NCBI RefSeq assembly: GCF_001676875.1
Contig: NZ_JYKA01000029.1
Span: 1-34,311, forward strand
Direction: 5' to 3'
Source of the DNA: Chromobacterium subtsugae
GTDB taxonomy: Bacteria > Pseudomonadota > Gammaproteobacteria > Burkholderiales > Chromobacteriaceae
DNA length: 34,311 nucleotides
Numbering within the stretch: position 1 is the first letter of the stretch; every line of letters starts with the position of its first letter. The translations under genes were made by a program, and so were the position numbers. Below the pieces are notes generated by a model, which saw only the letters and a program-made list of their open reading frames with translations, was not told where the DNA came from and ran no database searches. Positions 21,349 through 29,735 of the stretch are shown here, piece after piece.

Positions 21349-22235
21349 GCGGGCGTCACCATGATGGATGCGCAGTCGGGATAGCGGCCGACCTGGCCCA
21401 GCACATCGGCGGCCGGGCTGACGATGGCGACGCGCTCCACGCCGTCCACATGCAGCGCGGCGTCTATCGCAGAGCGCGGCACGCCGCCACCAATGCGGCG
21501 GCGCGCGGCCAGCATCTTGGCCAGGCGCTGCGCGGCGCCGGCCGCGCCGCCGCTGAGCGCTTCGCCGCCTGGCTGGTAGGTGATGTCGGCGCGGATGTCG
21601 AATGCCAGCGGCGTGGCGGCGGCCGTGGTGACGGTGTCGCACAGCGGGCGGATGGTTTCCGCGTTGAGCGCGGCGGCCACGGTATCCAGCAGCGCCTGGC
21701 TGGCCATGCCGTCGCGGCCCAGCAGCCAGACCCGCACCTGGCCCGGCGCCGGGCTGTCGATATCGACATCGGCCACGTCGGCCGACGCGCTCAGCGCGTG
21801 AAAGCGGTACGCGCCGCGCGGGCCGCCGGCGGCCAGTCCTTCCAGCGCCATCTGGGCGCGATAGCGCAGGCGCGCATCCGTTTCCCATTCCGCCGAGGTC
21901 GGCGGCGTGGTGGTGGGGTCTGCCGGGCGCACCAGCAAGCGCCGCACGCCGTAGTCGGCGGCGCGGTGGTCCAGATCGGATTTCTCCGCGTAGGCGAGCA
22001 TGGACGCCTTGGCGGCGTCGTTGATGCGCTGGCGCGCGGTCAACTCGATGTAGGCGGCCAGCTGGCTCAGCATCGTCACCGGTTCGCTATCCAGTTGCAG
22101 CGCCGCGGCGATGGCGGCGCGCATGTCTGCCGGCACGGCCGCCAGCAGCTTGGCCTTCTTTTGCTCGAACAGGGTTTCATAGTCCAGCGGCTCGATGACG
22201 GCCGGCGGCGGCAGCGCGGCAAGGTCAATCGTCAT
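21345..22235 (-). CDS. J: Baseplate wedge protein gpJ
   Basis: 296 aa, Baseplate_J family. PPPAVIEPLDYETLFEQKKA and RVWLLGRDGMAS, then GGGVPRSAIDAALHVDGVER, are characteristic. The start at 22235 has AGGAG 8 nt upstream. It lies 4 bp after W and overlaps I by 4 bp. Confidence 0.93.
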   Translation of the reverse strand: MTIDLAALPPPAVIEPLDYETLFEQKKAKLLAAVPADMRAAIAAALQLDSEPVTMLSQLAAYIELTARQRINDAAKASMLAYAEKSDLDHRAADYGVRRLLVRPADPTTTPPTSAEWETDARLRYRAQMALEGLAAGGPRGAYRFHALSASADVADVDIDSPAPGQVRVWLLGRDGMASQALLDTVAAALNAETIRPLCDTVTTAAATPLAFDIRADITYQPGGEALSGGAAGAAQRLAKMLAARRRIGGGVPRSAIDAALHVDGVERVAIVSPAADVLGQVGRYPDCASIMVTPA

Positions 22236-22239
22236 GGCG

Positions 22240-22596
22240 TTAGCTCCTGATAGGGATGTCATAAGCCAGCGGCTTGCCGCTGTCGCGGCGGCGGCCGGCT
22301 ATGTGGATGGTCAGCGCGCCGGCGGCATCGCCCTGGCCCACCATCAGTCGGATGGCGGACAGCTCGATGCGCGGCTCCCAGGCGGCCACCGCCATGACGC
22401 TGGCCGCCATGGCCTGCATGCGGGTTCGGCCGTTGAGCGGCTGGTCCATCAGCTCCGGCAGCAGCGAGCCAAATTCGCGGCGCTGGATGCGCGAGCCGCG
22501 CGGCGTGGTCAGGATGCGGGCAATGGATTGGCGGATGTGGTCGGCGTCGCTGATGGCGTGGCCGGTTTGCGGGTTCATGCCGGTATAGCTGCTCAT
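22240..22596 (-). CDS. W: Baseplate protein gpW (gp25-like)
   Basis: 118 aa, GPW/gp25 family. DHIRQSIARILTTPRGSRIQ, then RREFGSLLPELMDQP, is the signature. ATG overlaps the V stop by 4 bp. Confidence 0.94.
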   Translation of the reverse strand: MSSYTGMNPQTGHAISDADHIRQSIARILTTPRGSRIQRREFGSLLPELMDQPLNGRTRMQAMAASVMAVAAWEPRIELSAIRLMVGQGDAAGALTIHIAGRRRDSGKPLAYDIPIRS

Positions 22597-23264
22597 TGGG
22601 GCTTTCCTACATTGCCGCCGTGCGGGTCGGGGTGGGTGTGGCTGTGCAGTGTCACGCCGTTGGACGACAACGCGCCGCCGCTATGGGTGATGGTGCCGCT
22701 GATGGTGGTGGACGCGCCGCCGGCGCCGCCCGATCCCGCCATGCCGGCGAGGTAGCTGAACAGGCCCGCTATGGTGGCCTTCGCCTTGGCCAGCACATCG
22801 CCCAGCACGATCAGCCGGCCGTTGATGGTGACGTTGCCGGTAAACAGCGACTCGGGACAATCCACGGTGACGCGCTGCGCCGCCTGCACCTGGGCAGTTT
22901 GAACGCCGGTGACGGACAGGGCGCCGGTGGCATGGTTGTAGAGGATGCGGGCGCCGTCCGGGTAGACGCGCAGATGCTCGTCCGGGCTGCTGCTGGGCGC
23001 GTCGAACTGGTCGGAATAGATGGCCAGCAGCGCGAAGCCGCCGGCCGGGTCGCCGCTGGGGCAGAGCAGCACAACCTGTTCGCCCACGGTGGGCGGGTTC
23101 CACTCCCGCGTTTCGCCGGCGCGGCCGACGCTCCAGGGCAGCCAGTTGCTGGCCAGCTCGCCGCTTTTGACGCGGACGCGGCGGGCGTCGTGGTCCACTT
23201 CGGCGATGGTGCCGTAGCGAATCAGCGATTCAATGCGTCGAATGAGGTCTGCGATATCGTCCAT
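22593..23264 (-). CDS. V: Baseplate spike protein gpV
   Basis: 223 aa, the membrane-piercing spike of P2-type tails. The N-terminus has an OB-fold (TIAEVDHDARRVRVKSGELA), the middle is beta-helical (VTINGRLIVLGDVL), and the C-terminal tip motif SHTHPDPHGG supplies the histidines that bind iron in P2 gpV. The start at 23264 (MDDIADLIRR) fits the family. No Shine-Dalgarno is visible and the predicted transcript start is about 2 nt upstream, so the mRNA may be leaderless. Confidence 0.94.
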   Translation of the reverse strand: MDDIADLIRRIESLIRYGTIAEVDHDARRVRVKSGELASNWLPWSVGRAGETREWNPPTVGEQVVLLCPSGDPAGGFALLAIYSDQFDAPSSSPDEHLRVYPDGARILYNHATGALSVTGVQTAQVQAAQRVTVDCPESLFTGNVTINGRLIVLGDVLAKAKATIAGLFSYLAGMAGSGGAGGASTTISGTITHSGGALSSNGVTLHSHTHPDPHGGNVGKPQ

Positions 23265-23271
23265 GCCGGCC

Positions 23272-23336
23272 AGTTTGCACAGGCCGGCGTGGGGTGTCGC
23301 GCGGTGGGTGTTGTGCCGCTTCGCCGCACAACACCC
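23272..23336 (-). promoter_or_regulatory. Late promoter Pv with Ogr box
   Basis: A perfect 11-bp inverted repeat, GGGTGTTGTGC (23306-23316) and GCACAACACCC (23326-23336), contains the GTTGT-N13-ACAAC core. The -10-like CAAACT (23272-23277) is centred 46 bp from the dyad centre, which puts the dyad at about -55, as known for Ogr sites in P2. It would drive V-W-J-I-H-assembly. Confidence 0.8.
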
Positions 23337-23337
23337 G

Positions 23338-24057
23338 CTATGCCGCAAGCGGCTGGCCATCCTCCAATGCCAGTTGCGCTTGATGGTAGATATCCGGTTC
23401 CAGCTCGCAGCCGGTGGCGGATAGGCCAAGATTGCGCGCGGCCACCAGCGTGGCGCCGCCGCCGGCGAACGGGTCTAGCACATGGCCGCCATTGCCGGCC
23501 AGTTTGCATAGTTCCTCCATCACGGCCACCGGCTTGGCTGTGATGTGGTAGGTCTTGGTCGGCTTGCGTCCTTGAAAAACGCCGGGTAGGTAGATATCCG
23601 CCTTGCGCATCTTGCCCTTACTGGCCCACACGATGAATTCAGCCTGCTGTTTCATCCCGCCTTGGCGCGGTCTGGCGCCACCGTTGGTTTTATCCCAGGC
23701 CGCCACGCCTTGCCAGATGAAGCCGGCCATCTGCATTGCATCAGTCAGGGTGGGCAGCTGTCGCCAATCGATGAAGACGGCGATCAGGTGGCCATCCTTC
23801 AGCACGCGGTGACATTCGGTCAGCCACTCCACGCACCATCTGCACCAGCTGCGCTGGTCTTTGTTGTCGTGGGCGAATTGGTGCGTGGCTCGCTGAACAT
23901 CATTGCCCAGGTATTTGGTGGCCGGCGGTTGCTGTCGCGTGCCTACATGCAGGCCACCAGAGGAATACGGAGGGTCGGTCAGGATCAGTTCAAAGTGATT
24001 GGCGGGGAGGGTCGGGAGAAAACGCAGACAATCGGCGTTGTGCAGCTGGATGGACAT
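23338..24057 (-). CDS. DNA adenine-N6 / cytosine-N4 methyltransferase
   Basis: 239 aa, a beta-class (motif IV before motif I) amino-methyltransferase. Motif IV is DPPY at 28-31 (LILTDPPYSSGG), and motif I/SAM-binding is LDPFAGGGATLVAA at about 194-207. It has no partner restriction gene nearby and lies between S and V, a place for accessory genes. It probably modifies phage DNA against host restriction. AGGAAC lies just before the ATG. Confidence 0.92.
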   Translation of the reverse strand: MSIQLHNADCLRFLPTLPANHFELILTDPPYSSGGLHVGTRQQPPATKYLGNDVQRATHQFAHDNKDQRSWCRWCVEWLTECHRVLKDGHLIAVFIDWRQLPTLTDAMQMAGFIWQGVAAWDKTNGGARPRQGGMKQQAEFIVWASKGKMRKADIYLPGVFQGRKPTKTYHITAKPVAVMEELCKLAGNGGHVLDPFAGGGATLVAARNLGLSATGCELEPDIYHQAQLALEDGQPLAA

Positions 24058-24096
24058 GAAGTTCCTTGTGTTGCGGGTGTTACGGGTATGGCGGTG

Positions 24097-24543
24097 TTAC
24101 TTGGCGAGGTGATCCAACACCTTGGAATGGATCAGCTCGAAATCAGGTTGGCTCAGCCCCAGCAGTTCGCGTGCCGGGTATTGCGCTTCGCGGGTGGTAT
24201 GGCGGCTGATGCGGTCGCGTAGGCCGTATTGATGGACGCGGGCGATGCGTTCCACCTGGCGCAGAAAGCCGACCTCCACGCCGCCGACGCTGGCCTCGAT
24301 CTTGAGCCAGCGCGCGCCGCGCAGCTTGGTGAACATCTGGCTGCGGATACGGCCCTTTTGCTCGCGGTATTGCGGCCGGCGCGGCGCGAAGCCGCTGCCG
24401 TCCGGGTTCTGCTGGGCGGCGATGCGCTTTTGCTGGCTCTGCCGCAGCGCGTGGCCGATTTCGCGGGCCAGGCTGCGGCGGGCGCCGGTGTCCAACTGGT
24501 GGATCAGCGCGCCCAGCTCGGCGTCCAGGCGGGCCAGGCTCAT
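24097..24543 (-). CDS. S: Tail completion protein gpS
   Basis: 148 aa, P2 gpS family (Phage_tail_S). LDAELGALIHQLDTGARRSL, then FAPRRPQYREQKGRI and KYARVHQYGLRD-like RVHQYGLRDRIS, is typical. ATG overlaps the R stop by 4 bp. Confidence 0.92.
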   Translation of the reverse strand: MSLARLDAELGALIHQLDTGARRSLAREIGHALRQSQQKRIAAQQNPDGSGFAPRRPQYREQKGRIRSQMFTKLRGARWLKIEASVGGVEVGFLRQVERIARVHQYGLRDRISRHTTREAQYPARELLGLSQPDFELIHSKVLDHLAK

Positions 24544-24998
24544 GGCTGCGCCTCGGCGACAATGACCAGCCGGCCGGCCATTGCGTCGCCTTCCCACGGC
24601 GCGGGCGGCTCGCCATAGTGGGTGGCGGTGATGTTGCCATCCTCGCCGACTTCCACGCGCACGCCTTCGGACAGTTGCAGGGTGAACTGCACATCCACGG
24701 TGGTGGCGCTGATCCATTCCACCGCAAAGCGGAAACCCCGCTCCAGCGCCTCCGGGTTTTGCATGAGCGGCGGCTCGTTCTGCTCGATCCAGGCCCGCAG
24801 CGGGATGATGAGCTGGTCCAGGTGGCCGGCAAAGTCGATGACGGTGATTTTCAGCTTGTAGCGATAGCCGAAGTTCAGCCGGCCAGGCGCGGTGACGATG
24901 CCGCCATCCTCCACCAGCATGATGAGGCGGTCGGGGTTGTCACGCAGCTCGGGCAAAGCGGCCTCGATGGCGCGGCGCAGGTCAGCGGGCTTGTTCAT
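24540..24998 (-). CDS. R: Tail completion protein gpR
   Basis: 152 aa, P2 gpR family. MNKPADLRRAIEAALPELRD and YRYKLKITVIDFAGHLDQLI, then PLRAWIEQNEPPL, are characteristic. The start overlaps the end of the TraR/DksA-like gene by 17 bp. Confidence 0.92.
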   Translation of the reverse strand: MNKPADLRRAIEAALPELRDNPDRLIMLVEDGGIVTAPGRLNFGYRYKLKITVIDFAGHLDQLIIPLRAWIEQNEPPLMQNPEALERGFRFAVEWISATTVDVQFTLQLSEGVRVEVGEDGNITATHYGEPPAPWEGDAMAGRLVIVAEAQP

Positions 24999-25188
24999 GA
25001 TCTTCCTGGCACTGCACGCAGCGGGTGCAGCCGGCGACGATGCGCTGGCGCGCTTCGGGTATCGGCTCGGCGCAATCTTCGCAGTGGCTCAGGCTGGCGC
25101 CGTGGGCGAGGTTGGCGAATTGGCGGGCGAGGGCTTCATCGCGCTGGCGTTGCTCCAGCGCCTGGGCGCGGTCGTAAAAGTCAGTCAT
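24982..25188 (-). CDS. TraR/DksA-type zinc finger protein
   Basis: 68 aa. N-terminal helix (FYDRAQALEQRQRDEALARQ), then CEDC (Cys 36, 39) and CTRCVQC (Cys 54, 57, 60) with EPIPEARQRIVAG between, the TraR/DksA signature. TraR-type proteins bind RNA polymerase in its secondary channel and alter promoter choice. P2-like phages often carry one in the lysis-tail gap. It overlaps the Rz1 stop and the R start. Confidence 0.92.
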   Translation of the reverse strand: MTDFYDRAQALEQRQRDEALARQFANLAHGASLSHCEDCAEPIPEARQRIVAGCTRCVQCQEDHEQAR

Positions 25189-25436
25189 GGCTGTTGGCAT
25201 TGGATGATGTGGTCGATCTGCGCGGCGCAATCCTCAAGCGCCGCCCGGTGTTGTTGCCAGCTGTTGGCCAGCTGTTGGTTGGTCGTCGGCGCCAGCGCCG
25301 GCAGCGCGCAAGCCGTCACCGTCGGGCAGCGCTGGATCAGCAGCGGGCGCGGCGGCGCGGCCGGTGGTGTCGAACAGGCGGGCAACAGGGCCAGGGATAG
25401 CAGCGCTACCCCAGGCGACAGCGTCAGGCGTGGCAT
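25185..25436 (-). CDS. lysC: Outer-membrane spanin Rz1 (LysC-like), nested in Rz
   Basis: 83 aa lipoprotein. The signal peptide with lipobox (LSLALLPAC, Cys 21) is followed by a Pro-rich stretch (STPPAAPPRPLL), the hallmark of Rz1. Most of the gene lies inside the Rz gene in another frame and extends 49 bp beyond it. It works with the Rz product to fuse inner and outer membrane at lysis. Confidence 0.88.
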   Translation of the reverse strand: MPRLTLSPGVALLSLALLPACSTPPAAPPRPLLIQRCPTVTACALPALAPTTNQQLANSWQQHRAALEDCAAQIDHIIQCQQP

Positions 25437-25746
25437 GGATGGCGGCCTCCAGTTTCGCCGCGGCGGCGGCGTGTTGACGGGATAGGGCGGACAGCTGGCC
25501 GGCCAGCTCGCGGCCGGCGGCGATCTGCAGCTTGATGTCGATATCCTGGGCGGCCAGCTGCTCGCCCTGGGCGCGGTTGCGTTCGGCCAGCGTGGCGGCG
25601 TCGCGTTGGGCGGCCACGAGGTCGGCCGCCTGGCGCTGAAGCAAGGCGTGCTGCTGCCAGAGGGCGAAGCCGGCCAGCAGCGTGGCGGCGATCAGGACGA
25701 CGGCCAGGACGCGGCGGGCAAAAGTCAGCAGGGCGTCGGCGATCAT
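25234..25746 (-). CDS. lysB: Inner-membrane spanin Rz (LysB-like)
   Basis: 170 aa. One N-terminal membrane span (VLAVVLIAATLLAGFALW, about 13-30), then a long coiled coil (HALLQRQAADLVAAQRDAAT and on) typical of Rz/LysB, and a flexible Ala/Pro tail overlapping Rz1. ATG overlaps the endolysin stop by 4 bp. Confidence 0.88.
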   Translation of the reverse strand: MIADALLTFARRVLAVVLIAATLLAGFALWQQHALLQRQAADLVAAQRDAATLAERNRAQGEQLAAQDIDIKLQIAAGRELAGQLSALSRQHAAAAAKLEAAIHATPDAVAWGSAAIPGPVARLFDTTGRAAAPAADPALPDGDGLRAAGAGADDQPTAGQQLATTPGGA

Positions 25747-26534
25747 GCGGCCAGCCTTTCCGCCCGCGCGTAGGCGGCGGCGAGCTTGGCGTCATAGAGG
25801 TTTTCGCGGTAGGCCGGGCCGTTGTAGAGCCGGGCCACATCCGCCCAACGCTTGGCTTGCAGGGCTTTCAACAATGCAGGCTCAGCCAGGATGAAGCGCA
25901 CGAAGGCGTCGAGCTGGGCCGGCTCGCCGGATTCCATCGCCAAGCGCCATTCGGCGGCGCTGGCATAGCCCAGCCGCTGCCAGTGATAGCCCATGAGCTG
26001 GAATGCGCCCCAGCTGCAAGACTCGATGGCCAGCTGTTCGCCGCCCATGATGGCCAAGCTGGCGAAGCGCGCCCATTCGGCCGCGCCGCCGGCGTAGCCG
26101 CCGCGGGCCTTGTTGCAGACGGCCGGGTATTGCGCGGCCAGGCTGTCGGCCTGCTTGCCGGCGCGCTGATAGGCGACGTGGCGCTCCAGCAGGATGACGG
26201 GGCGGCCATCCGACAGAAAACCAGAGCCGCGCGACTCCACCGCATTGATGGCTTTGACGGCCGCCACCTCTACGCCCAGCCGCTCGGCGGCTTCCTGAAG
26301 GTCGGCTTCGCCCAGCTGACGACGCGGGCCGACTTGGCCCGCCAGCGCGGCCAGGGTTTTGCCGCCGGCGATGCCATCCACCACCAGGCCGGCGCGGCGC
26401 TGGAACGAGGCGACGGCGGCTTCGGTTGCGTCGCCATACCAGCCATCGACGGCCAGCTTGGCGCCCACGGCGACCAGCCGCTGCTGCAGCGCTTGCACTT
26501 CCAGGCCGTGCGCGCCTTTCTTCATCAGATCCAT
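25743..26534 (-). CDS. Endolysin: peptidoglycan-binding + N-acetylmuramidase
   Basis: 263 aa. Residues 5-65 are a PG_binding_1 domain (GAHGLEVQALQQRLVAVGAK, then DGWYGDATEAAVASFQRRAG). The C-terminal domain is the DUF3380-type N-acetylmuramidase (AVKAINAVESRGSGF, with Glu 100 the likely catalytic residue, LLERHVAYQ, and CSWGAFQLMGYHW). It degrades the cell wall for lysis. No signal peptide, so it depends on the holin. The start at 26534 has GAGGAA upstream and overlaps the holin stop by 10 bp; M4 is an alternative. Confidence 0.93.
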   Translation of the reverse strand: MDLMKKGAHGLEVQALQQRLVAVGAKLAVDGWYGDATEAAVASFQRRAGLVVDGIAGGKTLAALAGQVGPRRQLGEADLQEAAERLGVEVAAVKAINAVESRGSGFLSDGRPVILLERHVAYQRAGKQADSLAAQYPAVCNKARGGYAGGAAEWARFASLAIMGGEQLAIESCSWGAFQLMGYHWQRLGYASAAEWRLAMESGEPAQLDAFVRFILAEPALLKALQAKRWADVARLYNGPAYRENLYDAKLAAAYARAERLAA

Positions 26535-26836
26535 CTGGCTTTCCTCAGCAGGATGGCCAGCCGCGACTGGCGCGGGCCGGCGTTGCGGTACAGCTCCACC
26601 ACGTTGCCGCGCTGGGCGATCAGCGCCAGCAATAGCGCCAGGTTGATGAACAGCTGCGGCAGCTCGGCCAGCTCCGGGCGGCCGAACAGGCGCAGCACCG
26701 CCACCGCGCCGGCGGCGACGGTGAGCAGGTAAGCCAGCAGGCTGGCCCACGGCCGGTGCTGGCTGGGGCCGCGCTGAAAGGCCAGCAGCACCAGGACGAG
26801 GAGGGCCGCGACGGCGGCATGTGCGAACGCGATCAT
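26525..26836 (-). CDS. Holin (phage holin family 3)
   Basis: 103 aa with three membrane spans (AAVAALLVLVLLAF, WASLLAYLLTVAAGAVAVL, and LPQLFINLALLLALIAQ). P2-like class of three-TM holins. It would time lysis by opening the inner membrane. ATG overlaps the upstream membrane gene by 4 bp. Confidence 0.87.
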   Translation of the reverse strand: MIAFAHAAVAALLVLVLLAFQRGPSQHRPWASLLAYLLTVAAGAVAVLRLFGRPELAELPQLFINLALLLALIAQRGNVVELYRNAGPRQSRLAILLRKARWI

Positions 26837-27201
26837 TTGCCGCCCCCCTTCAGGTTGCGCAGGGCCGCGGCGGGGTCGTCCGCGCTTTTAATCAGCCATT
26901 GCAGCAATTTGACGGCGAGGGCGGCGGCCAGCATCGCGCAGACGCCGGGGCTGATATCGGCGATCAGCCAGCGCGCCAGCACGCCGGCCACGCTGACGGC
27001 AGCCAAGCAGCCGGCGATGAAGGACGCCACGAAAAATCCGGCCTTTTTGGCCAGGCTCAGGCTGTCCGAACTCAGCACGAACACGGCAGCGCCGGCGAAA
27101 GCGCCCAGCACGACAGCGGCGTCAATGCCTGGCGTCAGGGCCAGGCCGGCGATGGTGGCCAGCGTCGCGCTGGTGGCGGTACTGCTTACAGGTTCTGCCA
27201 T
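26833..27201 (-). CDS. Three-TM membrane protein, second holin/antiholin-like
   Basis: 122 aa with three hydrophobic stretches (IDAAVVLGAFAGAAVFVLSS, AGFFVASFIAGCLAAVSVAG, and GVCAMLAAALAVKLLQW) and a charged C-terminus (KSADDPAAALRNLKGGGK). P2-like phages place such a protein between X and the holin; it may be the true holin or an antiholin. The start at 27201 has GGGA upstream; an ATG at 27213, overlapping X, is also possible. Confidence 0.8.
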   Translation of the reverse strand: MAEPVSSTATSATLATIAGLALTPGIDAAVVLGAFAGAAVFVLSSDSLSLAKKAGFFVASFIAGCLAAVSVAGVLARWLIADISPGVCAMLAAALAVKLLQWLIKSADDPAAALRNLKGGGK

Positions 27202-27203
27202 GG

Positions 27204-27419
27204 TCAGTCCCATAGGTTGATGAGGGTTTTGGCTGTCGCGGGAGCCGCCGCGGGCAGGTCCGGCAACTGAACCAGCGTGCCGCTGGGCAAGACGACGCCC
27301 AGGTCGGCCAGGCCGGGGTTGTGTTGCAGCAGCCGCTCCACCATGCCGCGGGTTTGGCCGTAGACGCGCCAAGCGATGGCGTCCACGGTGTCGCCCTGAA
27401 TGGCGCGAACGGCGCGCAT
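27204..27419 (-). CDS. X: Tail protein gpX (LysM-like)
   Basis: 71 aa, Phage_tail_X family with a LysM-like fold (GDTVDAIAWRVYGQTRGMVE, then RLLQHNPGLADLG and LPSGTLVQLPDL). ATG shares one base with the L stop. Confidence 0.92.
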   Translation of the reverse strand: MRAVRAIQGDTVDAIAWRVYGQTRGMVERLLQHNPGLADLGVVLPSGTLVQLPDLPAAAPATAKTLINLWD

Positions 27420-27901
27420 CAGATCAACTCCACCGTGACGCGGCCGGCGCCCAGGATGGCGCGGATGGCGGCGCGGGCGTCGGCGCGCAGCTGGTCGGCG
27501 GTGTCGTCCAGATCGTCGGCGCGCTGGCGGCCGGCGCCGGTGGCGTCAAAACTCCGGTAGCGCTCGGCCAGGTCGGCCGCGGCGGTGGCGTAGATGGCCC
27601 GGCGCCAGCGCTGCACCAGGATGGACTCGCCGTCGATCTGCTCCGCCTCGATGTCGGCCAGCCGCTGCGCGCCGCTGGCCACGCGCCAGCCGAACAGCTC
27701 GCCATTGACGGCGGCGACGGCCTCCACCAGCGCGTGGCGCAGGCGGACGGCGGTGACGGTGCCGTCATAGCGCATCGCGGCGCGGAAATGGCCAGGCTCG
27801 ACGTCCGGCCAGAAGCGGCTGGTCTGAATGGCTGGGCCATCACCCGGCGCCGGGGCGTTGGTGGGCGAGGCGTTGACGGTGTTGACGCTGTTGATCTGCA
27901 T
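27419..27901 (-). CDS. L: Head completion protein gpL
   Basis: 160 aa, P2 gpL family (Phage_GPL). FWPDVEPGHFRAAMRYDGTV and VVEAVAAVNGELFGW-like LVEAVAAVNGELFGWR, then WRRAIYATAAADLAERYRSF, are typical. The start lies 96 bp after M. Confidence 0.92.
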   Translation of the reverse strand: MQINSVNTVNASPTNAPAPGDGPAIQTSRFWPDVEPGHFRAAMRYDGTVTAVRLRHALVEAVAAVNGELFGWRVASGAQRLADIEAEQIDGESILVQRWRRAIYATAAADLAERYRSFDATGAGRQRADDLDDTADQLRADARAAIRAILGAGRVTVELI

Positions 27902-27920
27902 GGCGGCTTTCCTGATGGGG

Positions 27921-27978
27921 TGACGGTGGAGGGGGCTTCGGCCGTTGGCTTGCGCCTGGCGTCCACCCCCTGCCGTCA
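27921..27978. repeat. Imperfect inverted repeat between M and L
   Basis: TGACGG...AGGGGG (27921-27935) can pair with CCCCCT-GCCGTCA (27966-27978), enclosing about 30 bases. It lies in the only sizable gap of the head operon and could be an RNA processing or attenuation structure. No T-run follows. Confidence 0.45.
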
Positions 27979-27997
27979 GTCGCGCGGGGTCGCTCGG

Positions 27998-28672
27998 TTA
28001 CGCCTGGCCGCTGGTGGGCGGCGGGGCGCTGTTCTTGATGGTGCGTTCGATGCGCTCGATGTCCTTTTTGACGCCGACGGCGCCATGCAGCTGCTGGGCG
28101 CGGCGCAGATGCTCCAGCGCGGCGGCCGGCTCCGCTTCTGCCATGGCCAGGCCGGTTTCCTTGAGCAGCTTGGCGCGCACGGGGTCCGGCATATCGTGCT
28201 TGTCGGTCAGCTCGGAGGTGTAGGTCAGCGTCTGAAGCTCGAACGGCTGCTTGCCGTCGCGGGCGCGCTTGGCGGCGTCGGCGATTTCCTCGGCCACGGC
28301 CGTGGCCGTGGTGCGGCTGAACTGGTCCGGCAGCGGCAGGCCGTGGGGGAGCGCGTATTCGGCGATATCCAGCGCCCCGTTGTAGTCGCCGGCGTCGATG
28401 CGCCACATCAGGACCGTCATCAGCACGTCGTCGGGCTGGCCCTTGCCGCCTTGCAGCGCACCGTCCACCCAAGGGGCGTAATCGGGCAGGACTTCGCGCT
28501 TTACCGCCGCCTTGCCTTCCATGGACTGGACTTGCTTCAAGCGCCGCTTGTCCTCGGCCAGCTTGACCAGCATCAGCTCGTAGGCGGTGCAGTTGATGGG
28601 GCCGTCTTCCACGGCCAAGGCCGAAGCCTTGGCCGCGCTGGCCCGCTGGAAGTGGGCGCGGGCGTAGCTCAT
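27998..28672 (-). CDS. M: Terminase small subunit gpM
   Basis: 224 aa, P2 gpM family. AYELMLVKLAEDKRRLKQVQ, then LPDYAPWVDGALQGGKGQPD and VLMTVLMWRIDAGDYNGALD, are characteristic. It recognises cos with gpP. ATG overlaps the N stop by 4 bp. Confidence 0.94.
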   Translation of the reverse strand: MSYARAHFQRASAAKASALAVEDGPINCTAYELMLVKLAEDKRRLKQVQSMEGKAAVKREVLPDYAPWVDGALQGGKGQPDDVLMTVLMWRIDAGDYNGALDIAEYALPHGLPLPDQFSRTTATAVAEEIADAAKRARDGKQPFELQTLTYTSELTDKHDMPDPVRAKLLKETGLAMAEAEPAAALEHLRRAQQLHGAVGVKKDIERIERTIKNSAPPPTSGQA

Positions 28673-29703
28673 GCCGCGTTCACCATCTCGATGTTTTCCA
28701 CCAGGCAGCCGGCCTCGTAGCGCTCCACCACGTAGGCTTCGTTGTTGCTCTCGTAGTTGGCCACTTGGTTGTAATCCGGCTCTTCGCGCAGGTGACGGCG
28801 GCGGCTGCCGCTCTGGTAGTAGATGGACAGATTGGACAGCGGGGTAATCAGCATCGCGCCGGCCGGGAAGTAGGGCACGGAAACAGGCGGCAGGCCGCCA
28901 ACGCGCTTCTGGCTGATGACGACATCGGCCGCCATCTGTTCGCTGGGCTTGTTGTCCTGATTGACGATGGGGAAGTACTTGTCATGCAGCAGGTCGCGGC
29001 CCAGGACCACCACCAAGTCGGGATTGCCCGCCATGGCCGGGTCAATCAAACCCGCTACGGCATCCATCACCAGCGCGTCGAGGTTGGCGTAGTCGCCGCC
29101 CTTTTCCTTTGCCCCGATCATGACCTTGCCCGAACCCTTCTTCACTTCCGCCATCACGCGCTCCGGCGCATGTTCGCGGTATTGCTGCAGCCAGCCCTTG
29201 TTGACGTCTTGCAGCAGCGGAAACTTCTCGCGGTTGGTCTGTTCCGCCACACTGACGCCGTTGAAGCCGATCATCATGCGGTCCAGCGCCTGCTGCTTGA
29301 CGATGACGTCGCGCAGCTTGGTCTGGAAGTCCGGGAACTTGGCCCAGGCGTCCAGCTGGACGAAGGGAATGGCGGTGTCGAACTCAGTGAATTCGCAGCG
29401 GTATTTATGGCTGTTCAGGTCGCCAAGGTTGCGCGGGCGGCGCGGGTTGGTCGGCGTCACTTTGGTGCGGCCGGCAACGGTGCCGAAGATGCCCAGGCCC
29501 AGCTTTTCGCCCTCCAGCTCATCCACGCCGTTGATGTTGATGCGGGACAGGAATTCGCTCGATTCCTGAATCCGGGTTTCCAGCTTCTGCTGGATGGTCG
29601 GCTGGACGCTGAAGGACTTTTCGACGGCGGCGGCGCTGACGCCGTTTAGCTTGGCGATCTGCTCCAGCAGCTGGGTGAACACGTTGCGGGTATCGGTTTT
29701 CAT
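28669..29703 (-). CDS. N: Major capsid protein gpN
   Basis: 344 aa, P2 major capsid family. The N-terminus (QLLEQIAKLNGVSAAAVEKS and FSVQPTIQQKLETRIQESSE) and the GIFGTVAGRTKVTPTNPRRP motif are typical. The N-terminal part is normally removed by the gpO protease. Confidence 0.96.
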   Translation of the reverse strand: MKTDTRNVFTQLLEQIAKLNGVSAAAVEKSFSVQPTIQQKLETRIQESSEFLSRININGVDELEGEKLGLGIFGTVAGRTKVTPTNPRRPRNLGDLNSHKYRCEFTEFDTAIPFVQLDAWAKFPDFQTKLRDVIVKQQALDRMMIGFNGVSVAEQTNREKFPLLQDVNKGWLQQYREHAPERVMAEVKKGSGKVMIGAKEKGGDYANLDALVMDAVAGLIDPAMAGNPDLVVVLGRDLLHDKYFPIVNQDNKPSEQMAADVVISQKRVGGLPPVSVPYFPAGAMLITPLSNLSIYYQSGSRRRHLREEPDYNQVANYESNNEAYVVERYEAGCLVENIEMVNAA

Positions 29704-29735
29704 GCGGTATGGCTCCGGTAATGGGGGATGGCGGG

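Noticed and set aside
21349-21888. Upstream extension of gpI to 366 codons
   Set aside because: It overlaps gpJ completely; the family start is at 21348 with ATGA coupling to J.
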